Shown: in pieces, positions 26,309 to 35,661 of the stretch
Layout of the letters: each line of letters starts with the position of its first letter
Numbering within the stretch: position 1 is the stretch's first letter
Source of the DNA: an uncultured Prevotellaceae bacterium
Lineage (GTDB): Bacteria; Bacteroidota; Bacteroidia; Bacteroidales; Bacteroidaceae
Length of the DNA stretch: 64,000 nt
Direction of reading: 5' to 3'
Assembly: GCA_900543815.1 (NCBI GenBank)
Contig: UQST01000012.1
Location: forward strand, 6,624 to 70,623
Notes under the pieces: generated by a model
Told to the model about the DNA's origin: nothing
The model's input: only the letters and a program-made list of their open reading frames with translations
Database searches by the model: none
Made by a program: the position numbers and the translations under genes

Positions 26309-29170
26309 CTATTTCTTTTCCCTGACTGTGAGCTTCATGAAGGCTGGCATGGCCAACAGGAGCGCGATGAGCGAGAATAGCAGTCCGCCCGTAGAGCCTA
26401 CGGCAAAGGAGAACCAGAAGGGTTCGTCGCCTCCGTCGATAAGGAACGGCACCAGTCCCAGTATGGTACTCAGCACGGTGAGGAACACAGCGGTCACCTT
26501 GTGATTATATGCACGCATGTAACACTTCAAGGGACTCACGCGGGGAAAGGCGCTTCGCTGGTTGCGGTACTCGCATACGATGTAGATGCCGGCATTCACC
26601 GTGAGGCCGCACAGCAGTACCATCGAGGCAAATCCGCCTGTTCCAAACTTCACCCCAGTCACCAGATAGGTGAGGAAAGTGCCTACGAACGACACGGGTA
26701 TCAGCGATATGATGGCCAGCGGAAGCCGCAGCGACTCAAACAGGATGCTGCACATCACGAAGATGATGACCACCACCAGCCCCAGCAGCCAGTATTGCGT
26801 GCCGTGGTCTTCGTAGTATCCGTAGGAAGCATTGCGGCATCTGAAGCCCACGGGAATACGCTCGTTGAACTCCTTCAGCATCCCATTGATGTACTCAGCG
26901 CTGTATGAATAGTCGCCCACAATGTTGAAGGCCACATTCAGTACGTACTCCTGGTTCTTGCGCGGTATGCTGTTTTTGGCCTCGCGCTTCTCTATGGTCA
27001 TGAAGTCAGAGATGCAGCTCTCGGTTCCTCCTATCCTGAGCAGGGAGTTGTTCAGCTGCCACAGGTCAAACTTATCCTGCCACGACGACCTGAGATAGAG
27101 GTCAGAGGTGAAGTTGGTGTCTCTGTAGCGCTCGATGAAGCGTCCTGTGAGTATCTCGCGCAGGGTGTTGTGGGCAGCCAGCAGGTCGAATCCATATAGC
27201 TCCATGCGCTCTTTGTCGTAGCGCATATACAGTTCGTCCTCCATGCTCATCCTGTTGGGTGTCTCTATCACAATGTCTTTCACGCGTGGGTTCTTGCGCA
27301 TCTCGTAGCTCATATCCTCGGCTATTCTGAAGAGTCTGTCGTAATTGTAGCCCACTACCTCTATCCTGTTCAGGCGTTGTGTGAGCCAGAGCGAGTTGCT
27401 GTAGCCTCTTTCGCTCACTCCGCTGGTGCTCCAGTCGGCTCCTCCTATGGTGATGGCTTTGCCTATTACCCTGTTCTCCAGTTCGTAGGGGAATCCCGTG
27501 TCGAGAACTTCCTTGCGGAATCTGACCACGACGACAGCACCGCTTCTCTCCACACGAGTCTCAAATCTCTCTATCTCGGGGAAGCGTGTCAGATAGTTCT
27601 CCAGCATCACCACCTTCTCATTGAGTTGGGCTGCAGTGCCGCCCAGAGGCATCTGGGCATTTATGGTCAGTATCTTCTCCTTCTCTTTCTGTCTGGCATA
27701 GGTGCTGTAGGAAAGCGAGTGGCTGAAGGGGCGCAGTGTGCCACCCAGGCAGAGGCTTAGCCAAGGCTTGATGTTCCTTTGGTAGCTCTGGCTGCCTATT
27801 ACCTTATTATAAGCCGTCTCATACCACGGACGGTTGTCTCCGTTGATGTTCCATTCCGAGCCGGGCAGTTTGCCCAGATATTGAGGCAAACGGTCGATGG
27901 GCAGACCAAAGAGCAGGATGACTGCCACCAGGATGCCCCATCGGTGCCTCTGTGCAAAAGCTATGTAGCGCACATACCAGCGGCTCCATGCGCTGGCCAG
28001 ACGCATGTTTCTCACCTCTCCCTGCTGCCTGCTGTGGTAGCCCATGCGCTCTATGAGTGCAGGGACAAAGAGGTAGGCCACCAGCAGAGCCACTGTGAGA
28101 TTGATGATGATGATCCATGCAAAGTCATACAGATTGTCCTTCAGGAAGTCGGGCAGCCACAGGACTATCACCAGCGCACCTATTGTGGTGAGTAGCGCAG
28201 CCAGGATGGCCATGAAAGCCTTGCGGTTGTGGTAATAGCTGTAGTGATCTACCATCACCACCGCAGCATCTATCACCATGCCCAGCGATACGGTGATGCC
28301 TGCCAGTGAGTAGATGTGCAGGCGTATGTCGAACAGGTAATAGGCAATGACAGCCATCATCACATTGGCCACCAGAGTGATTACCATCACCAGCAGATAG
28401 CGCCAGTCGCGCCTCACCAGCCATACGAAGGCCAGCAGGATGAAGAGCGAGAGCAGCGAGCGCCACACCAGCTTGTGCAGCTCATTGGCCTTCTGCTGCG
28501 ATGCATCGTATATCTTCTCGAGATACACTCCGCTCTTCAGTTCCGGTACAATCTGTTCCATCCTCTTGTTCACCTCCTTGGCACAGGCTATGATGTTGTC
28601 ATTAGCCTCCACGTATATGTTCATGTAGATGGTGTTCAGCCCGTTGACCCTGAAGTATCTGTCAGGTTCCATGTCCTTGTATTCATAGGTGGCCAGGTCG
28701 TTGAGATACACCATCTTGTCGGCCACCATACCTATGGGCATCTGCTCCAGCGGCTTGTCAAACCGCTCGGTAGCCAGATAGATGGTGTGGCGCTCGTTGT
28801 CCCCCGGCTGTTGCATTTCGCCCACCACATCGTGACGGCCCAGAAAGGATTCTATGCCACTCTGCAGATTTCCTGCCGACAGTCCGTATCCTGCCAGCAC
28901 CATGGGGTCGTAGGTGATGACTATATACTTGTTGGTGCCGCCGGTCACCTCCACTTGCTTCACCTGCTGCATCTGCTGCAGTGGCGGTTTCACGTGGGTG
29001 TTGATGTATTCCCTCAGCTGTTCGTCCGTCAGGTTGGAGTGCACCTGGTAGGTCTGCAGCAGTTGTGTGGGATTCTTGCTTCGGCTCTCGTTGACCACCT
29101 CACCGCCCGAGAGTTCGGGGTAGGAGACACCTTCGGGCAGCTGGCTTCTGTCCGTCAGGGGTTTCGGCTT
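26309..29170 (-). pseudogene. 5'-truncated RND efflux transporter (AcrB/HAE1-like)
   Basis: The open frame runs from a TAA at 29171-29173 to the stop at 26309, about 953 codons, with no ATG near its start; the first possible start is a GTG at 29096-29098. The first residues (LPEGVSYPELSGGEV) correspond to the end of the first porter subdomain, so transmembrane helix 1 and about 115 N-terminal residues are absent. The rest is well preserved: porter domain, helices 2-6 including VSLGMVIDAAVVMVDH (the TM4 region that carries the proton-relay Asp), docking domain, helices 7-12. No membrane-fusion or outer-membrane factor gene is adjacent. The break lies about 40 bp from REPIN-like copy 2. Likely nonfunctional as a pump. 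Confidence 0.8.
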
Positions 29171-29210
29171 TTAGTTTTATTATGTCAGTCAAGGAAAAGC
29201 GAGGCCAACA

Positions 29211-29436
29211 TTATTTGTAAGCGAAAAGCAGATATCTTATATGCAGGATTCATTTAGCCTCCAGGGGTAGGTGTGCAATATCCCCTGACCGTCCAACCCA
29301 AGGCTGGACGGTCGGAGAATATATATTACTTTGCCAAGTAAGCAAGCTTCATCCACCGTCCAGCCTTGGGTTGGACGGTGACGGACAAATTTTTTCCAGA
29401 TTTGAATACATGCAGGAAGTGCCGAAGGAGCCTGCA
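29211..29436. repeat. REPIN-like repeat element, copy 2
   Basis: Second copy of the element at 9550-9775. The 25-bp near-palindrome is at 29288-29312 and its exact reverse complement at 29355-29379; both 25-mers are identical to copy 1 and their 67-bp start-to-start spacing is the same. The central palindrome has one substitution (TTACTTTGCCAAGTAA). Flanks diverge more than hairpins. The left end abuts the truncation point of the RND gene. The 160 bp from 29437 to the DUF1573 stop hold a short plus-strand open frame I cannot assign. Confidence 0.8.
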
Positions 29437-29598
29437 TCTCCTTGCTCATCAATTGTCTTCCTCGTACAGCCTACAGATTGCCATCAGCGAAAGGAGACGG
29501 GGATCCGTCCTTGAACTGGCTGCTGTCATCACAAGGGTATTCAACGTCATGGATGAAGAAGTGCTGGGGGCTGTGGTTGACAGATCTGATGGGCAGGC

Positions 29599-30006
29599 TC
29601 ATTCCTCATCCTCTGATACGATTTCTCCTGTCAGGCTCAATACCAGGGGAGAAGGGTCGAAGTTGCCATATACCATCACTTCATGGTAGATGGAGCCTGT
29701 GTCGGCAGCCTCTGTTTGGAGCATAGCCCGAATGGGGAAATACTTTCCGCTTCCTGCTGTCATGGAAGAAGCGTAGGATAGTTTCAGGCAATCACATGAT
29801 GATGTGATGCTGTCGATGCGCAGTTTGCAGGGGCCCGTATTCTGTAGCAGCCATTCCACACCGTGTGATACGTTGGTGCCCTTCTCTATTTCGCCTACAT
29901 ACGCCTCTGACAGACCTATCACTTTCACTTTTGTCTGTCTGTTCCAGAAGCAGCTGCTCATGGTGAGTGTGAGCAGGAGGGGTAGCACAATAAACTTTCT
30001 TCTCAT
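29599..30006 (-). CDS. DUF1573 lipoprotein
   Basis: 135 aa. Lipoprotein signal peptide with lipobox LTMSSC (Cys19), then a DUF1573 immunoglobulin-like domain: HGVEWLLQNTGPCKLRIDSITSSCDCLKLSY, with the paired SSCDC typical of this family, and a final strand MVYGNFDPSPLVLSLTGEI. The domain is common in Bacteroidetes envelope proteins and of unknown function. The ATG at 30004-30006 is used; the frame opens 29 codons earlier without family support. A promoter lies about 95 bp upstream. Divergent from the winged-helix ORF. Confidence 0.85.
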   Translation of the reverse strand: MRRKFIVLPLLLTLTMSSCFWNRQTKVKVIGLSEAYVGEIEKGTNVSHGVEWLLQNTGPCKLRIDSITSSCDCLKLSYASSMTAGSGKYFPIRAMLQTEAADTGSIYHEVMVYGNFDPSPLVLSLTGEIVSEDEE

Positions 30007-30102
30007 AAGCGTTAATTTTAATGATGATGTGTTCAGGTTGTTGTAACTCGGCATACACTTGCATGGCAGTCGTGCTGCCTGCTTTAGGTTCATTGCCTAC
30101 CG

Positions 30103-30133
30103 CAAATTTAAGGAAATAGAATCTACTCACCAA
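30103..30133 (-). promoter_or_regulatory. Promoter of the DUF1573 gene
   Basis: Minus-strand TAAATTTG (30103-30110) with TTG (30131-30133) 20 bp upstream. A perfect inverted repeat (30143-30185) lies just upstream of it. Confidence 0.55.
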
Positions 30134-30142
30134 ACAAAACTT

Positions 30143-30185
30143 GTCCCATTTAGTCCCACTTGGGCGAAATGGGACTAAATGGGAC
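30143..30185. promoter_or_regulatory. Perfect 16-bp inverted repeat in a divergent intergenic region
   Basis: GTCCCATTTAGTCCCA (30143-30158) and its exact reverse complement (30170-30185), 11-nt loop. Each arm itself contains two direct GTCCCA/AGTCCCA copies. It lies 10 bp upstream of the DUF1573 -33 element and 45 bp upstream of the winged-helix ORF. Could be a dimeric operator or a structured RNA; no T-run. Confidence 0.6.
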
Positions 30186-30229
30186 TAATTTGGCGTGTTT
30201 TCAGGGGATTGCTGTCGGTTATATAGGTA

Positions 30230-30541
30230 ATGGTCACCCATACAAGTACCCATACAAGTACCCATACAAGTACCCATACAAGTAAAGGTGAATCAGATTC
30301 TGTGCTGGCTGAGAATATCAAGCGGCTGGTGCTTGCTGTCGGCTGCGAAGAGAAAAGTGTGAAGGAAATGATGGAGGCTGTGGGATTGAAGAACCGTCCC
30401 AATTTCTTGGCTTATTCTCTGGTACCCGCTATCAACGAGGGGCTGATAAAGATGAAGTTCCCCGATTCACCCCGGCATCCCAGACAGAGGTATCTGCTTA
30501 CTGTCAAAGGGATGGAGGTATATCGGGGATTGTCTTCTTGA
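30230..30541 (+). CDS. Orphan winged-helix protein with Thr-His-Thr-Ser repeats
   Basis: 103 aa. The N-terminus is four copies of the tetrapeptide THTS encoded by a 12-bp tandem repeat, followed by a winged-helix domain (about residues 24-100): ENIKRLVLAVGCEEKSVKEMMEAVGLKNRPNF in pattern, then a C-terminal RQRYLLTVKGMEVY wing. This matches the C-terminal domain of Fic-related and AlbA_2/ATPase-type regulators of Bacteroides, which also often carry short tandem repeats just before it. The N-terminal catalytic part is absent. It may be a decayed remnant or a stand-alone DNA-binding protein acting on the adjacent inverted repeat. Confidence 0.55.
   Translation: MVTHTSTHTSTHTSTHTSKGESDSVLAENIKRLVLAVGCEEKSVKEMMEAVGLKNRPNFLAYSLVPAINEGLIKMKFPDSPRHPRQRYLLTVKGMEVYRGLSS
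30237..30284 (+). repeat. 12-bp tandem repeat, 4 perfect copies
   Basis: Unit CCCATACAAGTA repeated exactly four times inside the start of the winged-helix ORF. Gain or loss of a unit keeps frame and changes the protein by four residues. Confidence 0.95.
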
Positions 30542-30553
30542 TTCTACCACGCT

Positions 30554-30865
30554 CTAACCCATAAACCGGGCAGAGTGTTCCTTGATGATGTTCTTCAGGT
30601 CAGTCAGCCTCATGGCTCCACTTTGCCGCCACAGTACTTGCCCGCTGCGGAAGAGCATCAGTGTGGGTACAGACTGGATGCGGTAGGCATTGGAGAGTTC
30701 GGCATTCTTGTCCACATCAATCTTGATGATGCGGATGCCGCTTCCCAATTCGGCTTTCAATTGTTCCAAGACTGGGTGCATAGTCTTGCACGGACCACAC
30801 CAGGTGGCAAAGAAGTCAACCAGAGTAAGTTGGCTGGCATTGATGATACTGTTGAATGTTTCCAT
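30554..30865 (-). CDS. Thioredoxin
   Basis: Cytoplasmic disulfide reductase of 103 aa. Active site FATWCGPCKTM with Cys23 and Cys26, the following VLEQLKAELG helix, KIDVDKNAELSNAYRIQSVPTLMLF with the cis-Pro loop, and a terminal helix. No signal peptide. It lies 51 bp downstream of the GH43 gene on the same strand. Length and motifs are classical. Confidence 0.95.
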   Translation of the reverse strand: METFNSIINASQLTLVDFFATWCGPCKTMHPVLEQLKAELGSGIRIIKIDVDKNAELSNAYRIQSVPTLMLFRSGQVLWRQSGAMRLTDLKNIIKEHSARFMG

Positions 30866-30916
30866 AAGCGAGTAGGTTTAAGGGTTTTGAGTTGCAGGCT
30901 TGCGTGCAGTACGGTA

Positions 30917-32035
30917 TTATTTCCTCAGCACAGGCAATCCGTCTTCGAAGGTGATGGGAATCCACAGGTGCCGGCTTTCGCTCAGGTGCTTGGGATTCCA
31001 CATGTCGGCCATGAAGACGAAGTCGGCTCCTTGGAACATCTTCTTCTGTGCTTTGGTCTCTACCTTATATATATAGGTTCCCTGGCCGCCGAATGTCTTG
31101 TCGGCTCCATTGCCCCGGCAGGGGTTGGGCAACTTCTCCCAAGGACCGAAGATGTTCTTGGCTCTGAACAGGCGGGCTGCATTGGGATCCCAACCGGTGC
31201 AGCCGCTCGTTATCATCCAGTAGGTACCGTCCTGCTTGAAGATAGTGGGAGCTTCATTGAGTCCGCCTGCTGCCACACGCACGAAGGAGCCGTTGTGCTC
31301 CATGTAGTCATCAGTGAGCTGTGCGATGTTCAGGGTGAGATTGTCCTCCGAAGAGAATATGTGATAGGCTTTACCGTCATCATCCACAAAGACCGTCATA
31401 TCACGTGCCATCTGGCCACCCTGGAAGTCGCGCATGAAGAACATCCCACGTTCTATCTGGGTGTACCATTGAGGAGTCCACCAACCCTTATACTCAGGTT
31501 CTGTCAGCTTCTGACGCAGGTCGGTGGTGTCGGCCAAGGCAAAGCCGATAGGGTATCTGCCGGCATTGACACGACCAGACTTCACGAAGCGGAACGGACC
31601 AAAGGGCGTGTCGCTCACAGCCACTCCCGAACGGGCAGCAGCGTAACCTTTGCCCTTCATCTCCAAATGAAACCACATGACGAACTTCTTGGTGCGTGTG
31701 TTGTAGAGCACTTTGGGCCGCTCGATGATGCATCCACCCTCGATGTCGCTGCCTGGTTGGTCGCTCACAGGCAGCACCAACCCATGATTGGTCCAGTCCT
31801 TCAGATTCTTCGAAGTGAAGCAGCTCACGCCCAGCGAACTATATGGTTTGCCGTCGGCAGAGCGGCTTTCGCCGTACCAGTAATAGGTGCCTTTGTAGTT
31901 GAAGATGCTTCCGCCGTGGGCGTTGATGTGCTTGCCCGTATTGTCGTTCCATACTCCTCCGTCCATGGGAGCCTGTGCGCCCATGGGAAGCAGGCTGCAG
32001 GCTGCCAGGAGGATGAGTGATAATGTCCTTCTCAT
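30917..32035 (-). CDS. Secreted glycoside hydrolase family 43 enzyme
   Basis: 372 aa with a signal peptide (residues 1-21) and one five-bladed GH43 domain. The start of blade 1 reads HINAHGGSIFNYKGTYYWYGE; the AHGG in place of the usual catalytic Asp is the pattern of the exo-beta-1,3-galactanase branch of GH43 (subfamily 24 and relatives). Later blades show CIIERPKVLYNTRTKKFVMW, RDMTVFVDDDGKAYHIFSSEDN and LNEAPTIFKQDGTYWM, the last with the probable acid Glu. This suggests action on galactan side chains or arabinogalactan. It is 42 bp downstream of the GH43-GH35 fusion gene, consistent with joint use on beta-galactans. Subfamily assignment is by motif. Confidence 0.82.
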   Translation of the reverse strand: MRRTLSLILLAACSLLPMGAQAPMDGGVWNDNTGKHINAHGGSIFNYKGTYYWYGESRSADGKPYSSLGVSCFTSKNLKDWTNHGLVLPVSDQPGSDIEGGCIIERPKVLYNTRTKKFVMWFHLEMKGKGYAAARSGVAVSDTPFGPFRFVKSGRVNAGRYPIGFALADTTDLRQKLTEPEYKGWWTPQWYTQIERGMFFMRDFQGGQMARDMTVFVDDDGKAYHIFSSEDNLTLNIAQLTDDYMEHNGSFVRVAAGGLNEAPTIFKQDGTYWMITSGCTGWDPNAARLFRAKNIFGPWEKLPNPCRGNGADKTFGGQGTYIYKVETKAQKKMFQGADFVFMADMWNPKHLSESRHLWIPITFEDGLPVLRK

Positions 32036-32077
32036 AATGTGGAAACAAACGGTTGTAAACGAATGTCAGATTAAGAC

Positions 32078-35000
32078 TCAATACACATACACCCTGTAGG
32101 CTTTCACGCTTCCGGGTGCTCCCGACTCCATGCGGGGCAGATAGTCGATGGCTGTGATGGTCTGCTCAGAGCCCATGTCGATGACCAGCAGATGAGGTGC
32201 GGCGGCACTGGGCTCTGTTTGCCAGTAGGTGGATTCCTGCAGGTCAAACGCCTTGTCGCCAGTGTGGTTGCCATCGAGGTTCTCTGAGTTGGCATACTTC
32301 ACTTCCCACTGGTCGCGGGCCATCCGCATACGGTTCTTCCCCTTGACATACAGTTCGGCTATGGCAGCCTGCTTGCCGTCGTGGGTTGACAGGCACTCGA
32401 TGGCCACATAACGGCCGGTAGCCTCACCGTTGAGACTGATGGTCTGCCATCCGTTGCCTGCCTTGGTTTCGCCCTGAGCCACTGGTGTGGCCGAATTGAG
32501 GTCGGGTTTGTTGCCGATATCATTGTGCTTGAGCGACTTCTCCAGCTGCAACTTGTCCAGTTCGGGCTTTGTCTGTCCCCATACGACAGTCTCTTGGGGG
32601 CCGACCACATCGAGCACCACTATCTCATTCTCGCCCTTCTTGAGCCAGCAGCCGGGACAGTAGAGCGTCTGCTGAGGGCCAATGCTCCAGAAGCGTCCCA
32701 AGGCATGTCCGTTGACATACACCTGTCCCTTGCCCCATGTTTCCATATTGAGGAAGGTGTCGCCGGTCTTCTTCAGATTGAAGGTTGCGCGGTAGTAACC
32801 TATCTGGGGCGAAGGATTCCGGCTTGCGTCAGCCTGCTCATCGCGTGTGTTCATTGCACGCAGGGCCGTCTGATAGTCGTCTGCTATGCGTCGCATGCGC
32901 CAGTTCTTGAGGTTCCATGTCACCTCATCATCATCCACACGGCCAGTGAGCGTCACATCTCCTATAAGTCCCTTGAAGTCCTTGATGGCACGTCCGAAGT
33001 TGATACGGCCCATTGCCTCCACCAGCAGAGTCAGTTGCTGGCCCCTCTTGGTAGCGGGAAGCGGGAGCGAGCGCTCGTTCTTCACGCGGTCTATCTTGCC
33101 TATGTATTTGCCGTCAACGAATACCAGCACGAAATCATGCCCGTTGAGGTGAAGCATGCAGCCGCCTTCTGTTTCAGGCAATGAGGTGTTGTATATCATT
33201 GAACCATAGCCCATGTTCATCTCCTCCATGGTGAGCGGTTCGTGATTCTGTGCTGTGCTGTCGGCTCCCAGGTGGATAGGTGCCACCTGCTGTAGGGTCA
33301 TGCGTGGGATGCTGATGATGTCGGCTGCACGTGCAGGTACGCCGGGCAGCTTGCGGTCAGTGTATTTCTGCATCGTCTCACGCAGCAGCCAGTACTTCTC
33401 GGTAGGCTGTCCCCATTCGTTGATAGGTGCATCATAGTCATAGGAAGTGACATCGGGCGCAAAGCCAGGCGAGTTGGCACCCGCCCAATGGCCGAAGGAA
33501 GTGCCTCCGTGCGTCATATATAGCGAGAAGGAGATGCCCTTGGACAACATCTCATCTATTCCCGCCACCATTTCCTTGGCGGGTCGGGTTTCATGTCGGG
33601 CTCCCCACTTGTCAAACCATCCGCTCCAGAACTCCGAACACATGAGGGGAGCATTGGGCCTGAGCTGGCGCAGACGGCTGAATTGGTCGTCTATCTTGGC
33701 GCCTGTGCCGAAGTTCATGGTCCATGTCAGGTCGTCCAGACCGTTGCGCTCAAAGTTTGAGTTCCAGTCGCATTGGAACAGAGTGGTCTTGCCAGCCTTG
33801 CTGTCCCAGTATTTGCGCAGCACATCGCGTATCTGCCCAACGTATGCTTTGTCTTCACCATAACTGCTGTATTCGTTCTCCACCTGTACCATGATGATGG
33901 GTCCGCCGTTCTGTATGGTGAGAGGAGCCAGCTGTCCGGCCACTTTCTCTTCGAACCGATCTACACACGACATGAAGTAAGGATCCAGTTCGCGCAGGCG
34001 TATATCCTTCTTCTTGAGCAACCACCAGGGCAGTCCGCCCATCTCCCATTCGGCACACACATAGGGGCCGGGACGAACGATAACGTACATGCCGTTCTTC
34101 TTGGCCAGCCGGCAGAACTCTGCCACATCATTCTGCCCGCTGAAGTCAAACTGTCCCTCGCGCTGCTCATGGATGTTCCAGAAGATATAGATGCAGATGG
34201 TGTTCATGCCCAATGCCTTGCACATCTTGATGCGATGCTCCCAGTAGGGGCGTGGGATGCGCGGATAGTGAATCTCGGCAGCCTTGACCACAAAGGGCTT
34301 GCCGTCAAGCAGAAACGTCTTGTCGCCTGTGGTGAAACTGTTCTTTACCTCGGCCAGTGCCTTCTTCCGCCTTGCTTCAAGTCCCTGGGTGAGCTGCTTG
34401 TACTTCTTGGGAGTTATCTGAATCACCGTACCATGCCTGGGAGTGAAGGCTCCGGATGTCTTCGTGTCGGCCACCCAACGGAAAGAGCGAAGGTCGTCGG
34501 TGCGGGTAAACTGGTAATGTCCGGCTGTGTAACAGTCGTACATCAGGCACCAGCCGCCGTCGATGAGCGGGAATACTCCGGCTCCCTCCACATTATCCTT
34601 GGTCTGCTCACAGAACCCATCCAGCAGAGTCCATGTGCTGGAGTCGTGCAGATCACGGAATACATACTGGCGGATGCCCTTGTGCGCACCCTCCTGCTCC
34701 GTCTTGAAGAAGAGATGGTATTCGCCTGAACGGTCCTGCACAATGTCGGTATCGATGGCAGGAGCGTGGAAGTCAAACAGCACCTGCGGCTCTCCCTCCA
34801 GGTCGGAAAAGTCTTCGTTGGCATAGGCCCAATACACACGGTCGTAGGGGATAGTGCCGTCATTGGTGAGCAGAGAGAAATATACCATATACTTGCCGGC
34901 CTTCTCGTCGTAGATAGTCTGCGGTGCCCACACACGTGTGACGTTGGCCAGATTGGTGCCCGCATACTTCTGGGGGAAGTTTACGGTGTGGTGCTCCCAA

Positions 35001-35353
35001 TGAATGAGGTCGCGTGAGCGCATGAGCACAATACCCCGGTTGCTGGTCCATCCCAGTGACGAGCGCATGTCGGTGGCTACCATCAGATAGTCACCTGCCT
35101 GGGTGCGCAGGATATGCGGATCGCGCACGCATCCTGTGAGCGCTATGGAGTCGGATGCCACCACTGGCTTGCCGCCGTTGAGCGGCTGGTAGTTGAATCC
35201 GTCGTCACTGACGGCATACGAGATTTGCTCTTGCTCGGGACTGTTGCCCGTGAAATAGACAAAGAGATACTTGTTGCGTGCGCCAGCCGATGCTGCTGTG
35301 GCCAGCATCAGGATGGCCAGCAACGCACGTCGGAGTAATGTCTTCTTCTGCAT
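32078..35353 (-). CDS. Multidomain GH43-like / GH35 beta-galactosidase / discoidin fusion
   Basis: 1091 aa, exported (signal peptide to about residue 25). Residues 27-325 form a GH43-like five-bladed propeller with plausible Asp78 (GCVRDPHIL), Asp203 (AIDTDIV) and Glu256 (NVEGAGVF). Residues about 340-900 are a GH35 beta-galactosidase: acid/base Glu494 in VQVENEYSSYG, nucleophile Glu574 in MCSEFWSGWFDKWG, then jelly-roll domains. The last 140 residues are an F5/8 type C (discoidin) domain ending NLDGNHTGDKAFDLQ...DYLPR. Normal GH35 enzymes lack the N-terminal propeller, so one chain may carry two catalytic sites. Leads the unit with the GH43 and thioredoxin genes; promoter at 35386-35416. Confidence 0.9.
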   Translation of the reverse strand: MQKKTLLRRALLAILMLATAASAGARNKYLFVYFTGNSPEQEQISYAVSDDGFNYQPLNGGKPVVASDSIALTGCVRDPHILRTQAGDYLMVATDMRSSLGWTSNRGIVLMRSRDLIHWEHHTVNFPQKYAGTNLANVTRVWAPQTIYDEKAGKYMVYFSLLTNDGTIPYDRVYWAYANEDFSDLEGEPQVLFDFHAPAIDTDIVQDRSGEYHLFFKTEQEGAHKGIRQYVFRDLHDSSTWTLLDGFCEQTKDNVEGAGVFPLIDGGWCLMYDCYTAGHYQFTRTDDLRSFRWVADTKTSGAFTPRHGTVIQITPKKYKQLTQGLEARRKKALAEVKNSFTTGDKTFLLDGKPFVVKAAEIHYPRIPRPYWEHRIKMCKALGMNTICIYIFWNIHEQREGQFDFSGQNDVAEFCRLAKKNGMYVIVRPGPYVCAEWEMGGLPWWLLKKKDIRLRELDPYFMSCVDRFEEKVAGQLAPLTIQNGGPIIMVQVENEYSSYGEDKAYVGQIRDVLRKYWDSKAGKTTLFQCDWNSNFERNGLDDLTWTMNFGTGAKIDDQFSRLRQLRPNAPLMCSEFWSGWFDKWGARHETRPAKEMVAGIDEMLSKGISFSLYMTHGGTSFGHWAGANSPGFAPDVTSYDYDAPINEWGQPTEKYWLLRETMQKYTDRKLPGVPARAADIISIPRMTLQQVAPIHLGADSTAQNHEPLTMEEMNMGYGSMIYNTSLPETEGGCMLHLNGHDFVLVFVDGKYIGKIDRVKNERSLPLPATKRGQQLTLLVEAMGRINFGRAIKDFKGLIGDVTLTGRVDDDEVTWNLKNWRMRRIADDYQTALRAMNTRDEQADASRNPSPQIGYYRATFNLKKTGDTFLNMETWGKGQVYVNGHALGRFWSIGPQQTLYCPGCWLKKGENEIVVLDVVGPQETVVWGQTKPELDKLQLEKSLKHNDIGNKPDLNSATPVAQGETKAGNGWQTISLNGEATGRYVAIECLSTHDGKQAAIAELYVKGKNRMRMARDQWEVKYANSENLDGNHTGDKAFDLQESTYWQTEPSAAAPHLLVIDMGSEQTITAIDYLPRMESGAPGSVKAYRVYVY

Positions 35354-35385
35354 GATGAAGTGTTGTTAAGTTCGTTTCTTGCCTA

Positions 35386-35416
35386 CAAAGGTACAATTAA
35401 GTGCATGAATGCCCAA
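35386..35416 (-). promoter_or_regulatory. Promoter of the GH43-GH35 fusion operon
   Basis: Minus-strand TACCTTTG (35386-35393) with TTG (35414-35416) 20 bp upstream, about 33 bp before the start codon. Confidence 0.6.
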
Positions 35417-35549
35417 GGCTCAGAACGCCTTTTTGCCTCAAACAAGCGCCTTTGGACGTTATGCATACATCAAATCACACATAACGTACTGTGGTGAGGG
35501 GCAGAGGGGGAGCCGGCTTCTCGCCAGCCGGCTGTATTCTTGGCCTTTT

Positions 35550-35637
35550 GACGCAGTGCGGTGCATCGGCGGTGGCAGCGTACTGCATCGGCTGTTGCAG
35601 CGCGTTGCGTCGGTCATCGCAGCACATAGCGTCGGGC
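35550..35637 (+). repeat. 22-bp repeat array B (4 units)
   Basis: Units at 35550-35571, 35572-35593, 35594-35615 and 35616-35637, aligned on core GCAGCGTACTGCATCGGC (unit 2) and GCAGCGCGTTGCGTCGG (unit 3). Unit 2 matches array A in inverse orientation at 17 of 18 positions. It lies in the 384-bp gap between the C69 dipeptidase stop and the GH35 start, flanked by copies of GCCGGCTTCT at 35512-35521 and 35692-35701. Confidence 0.75.
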
Positions 35638-35661
35638 AGGGGAGGGAGGTGGGGAAAACGG

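Noticed and set aside
29366..29689. Plus-strand open frame between the REPIN-like copy and DUF1573, with a helix-turn-helix-looking stretch (VLELAAVITRVF)
   Set aside because: It runs antisense into the DUF1573 gene, has no convincing start and no homologous frame beside copy 1; may be a relic but is not supportable.
30575..32020. A 481-codon plus-strand open frame
   Set aside because: Antisense to thioredoxin and the GH43 gene, whose motifs are unambiguous.
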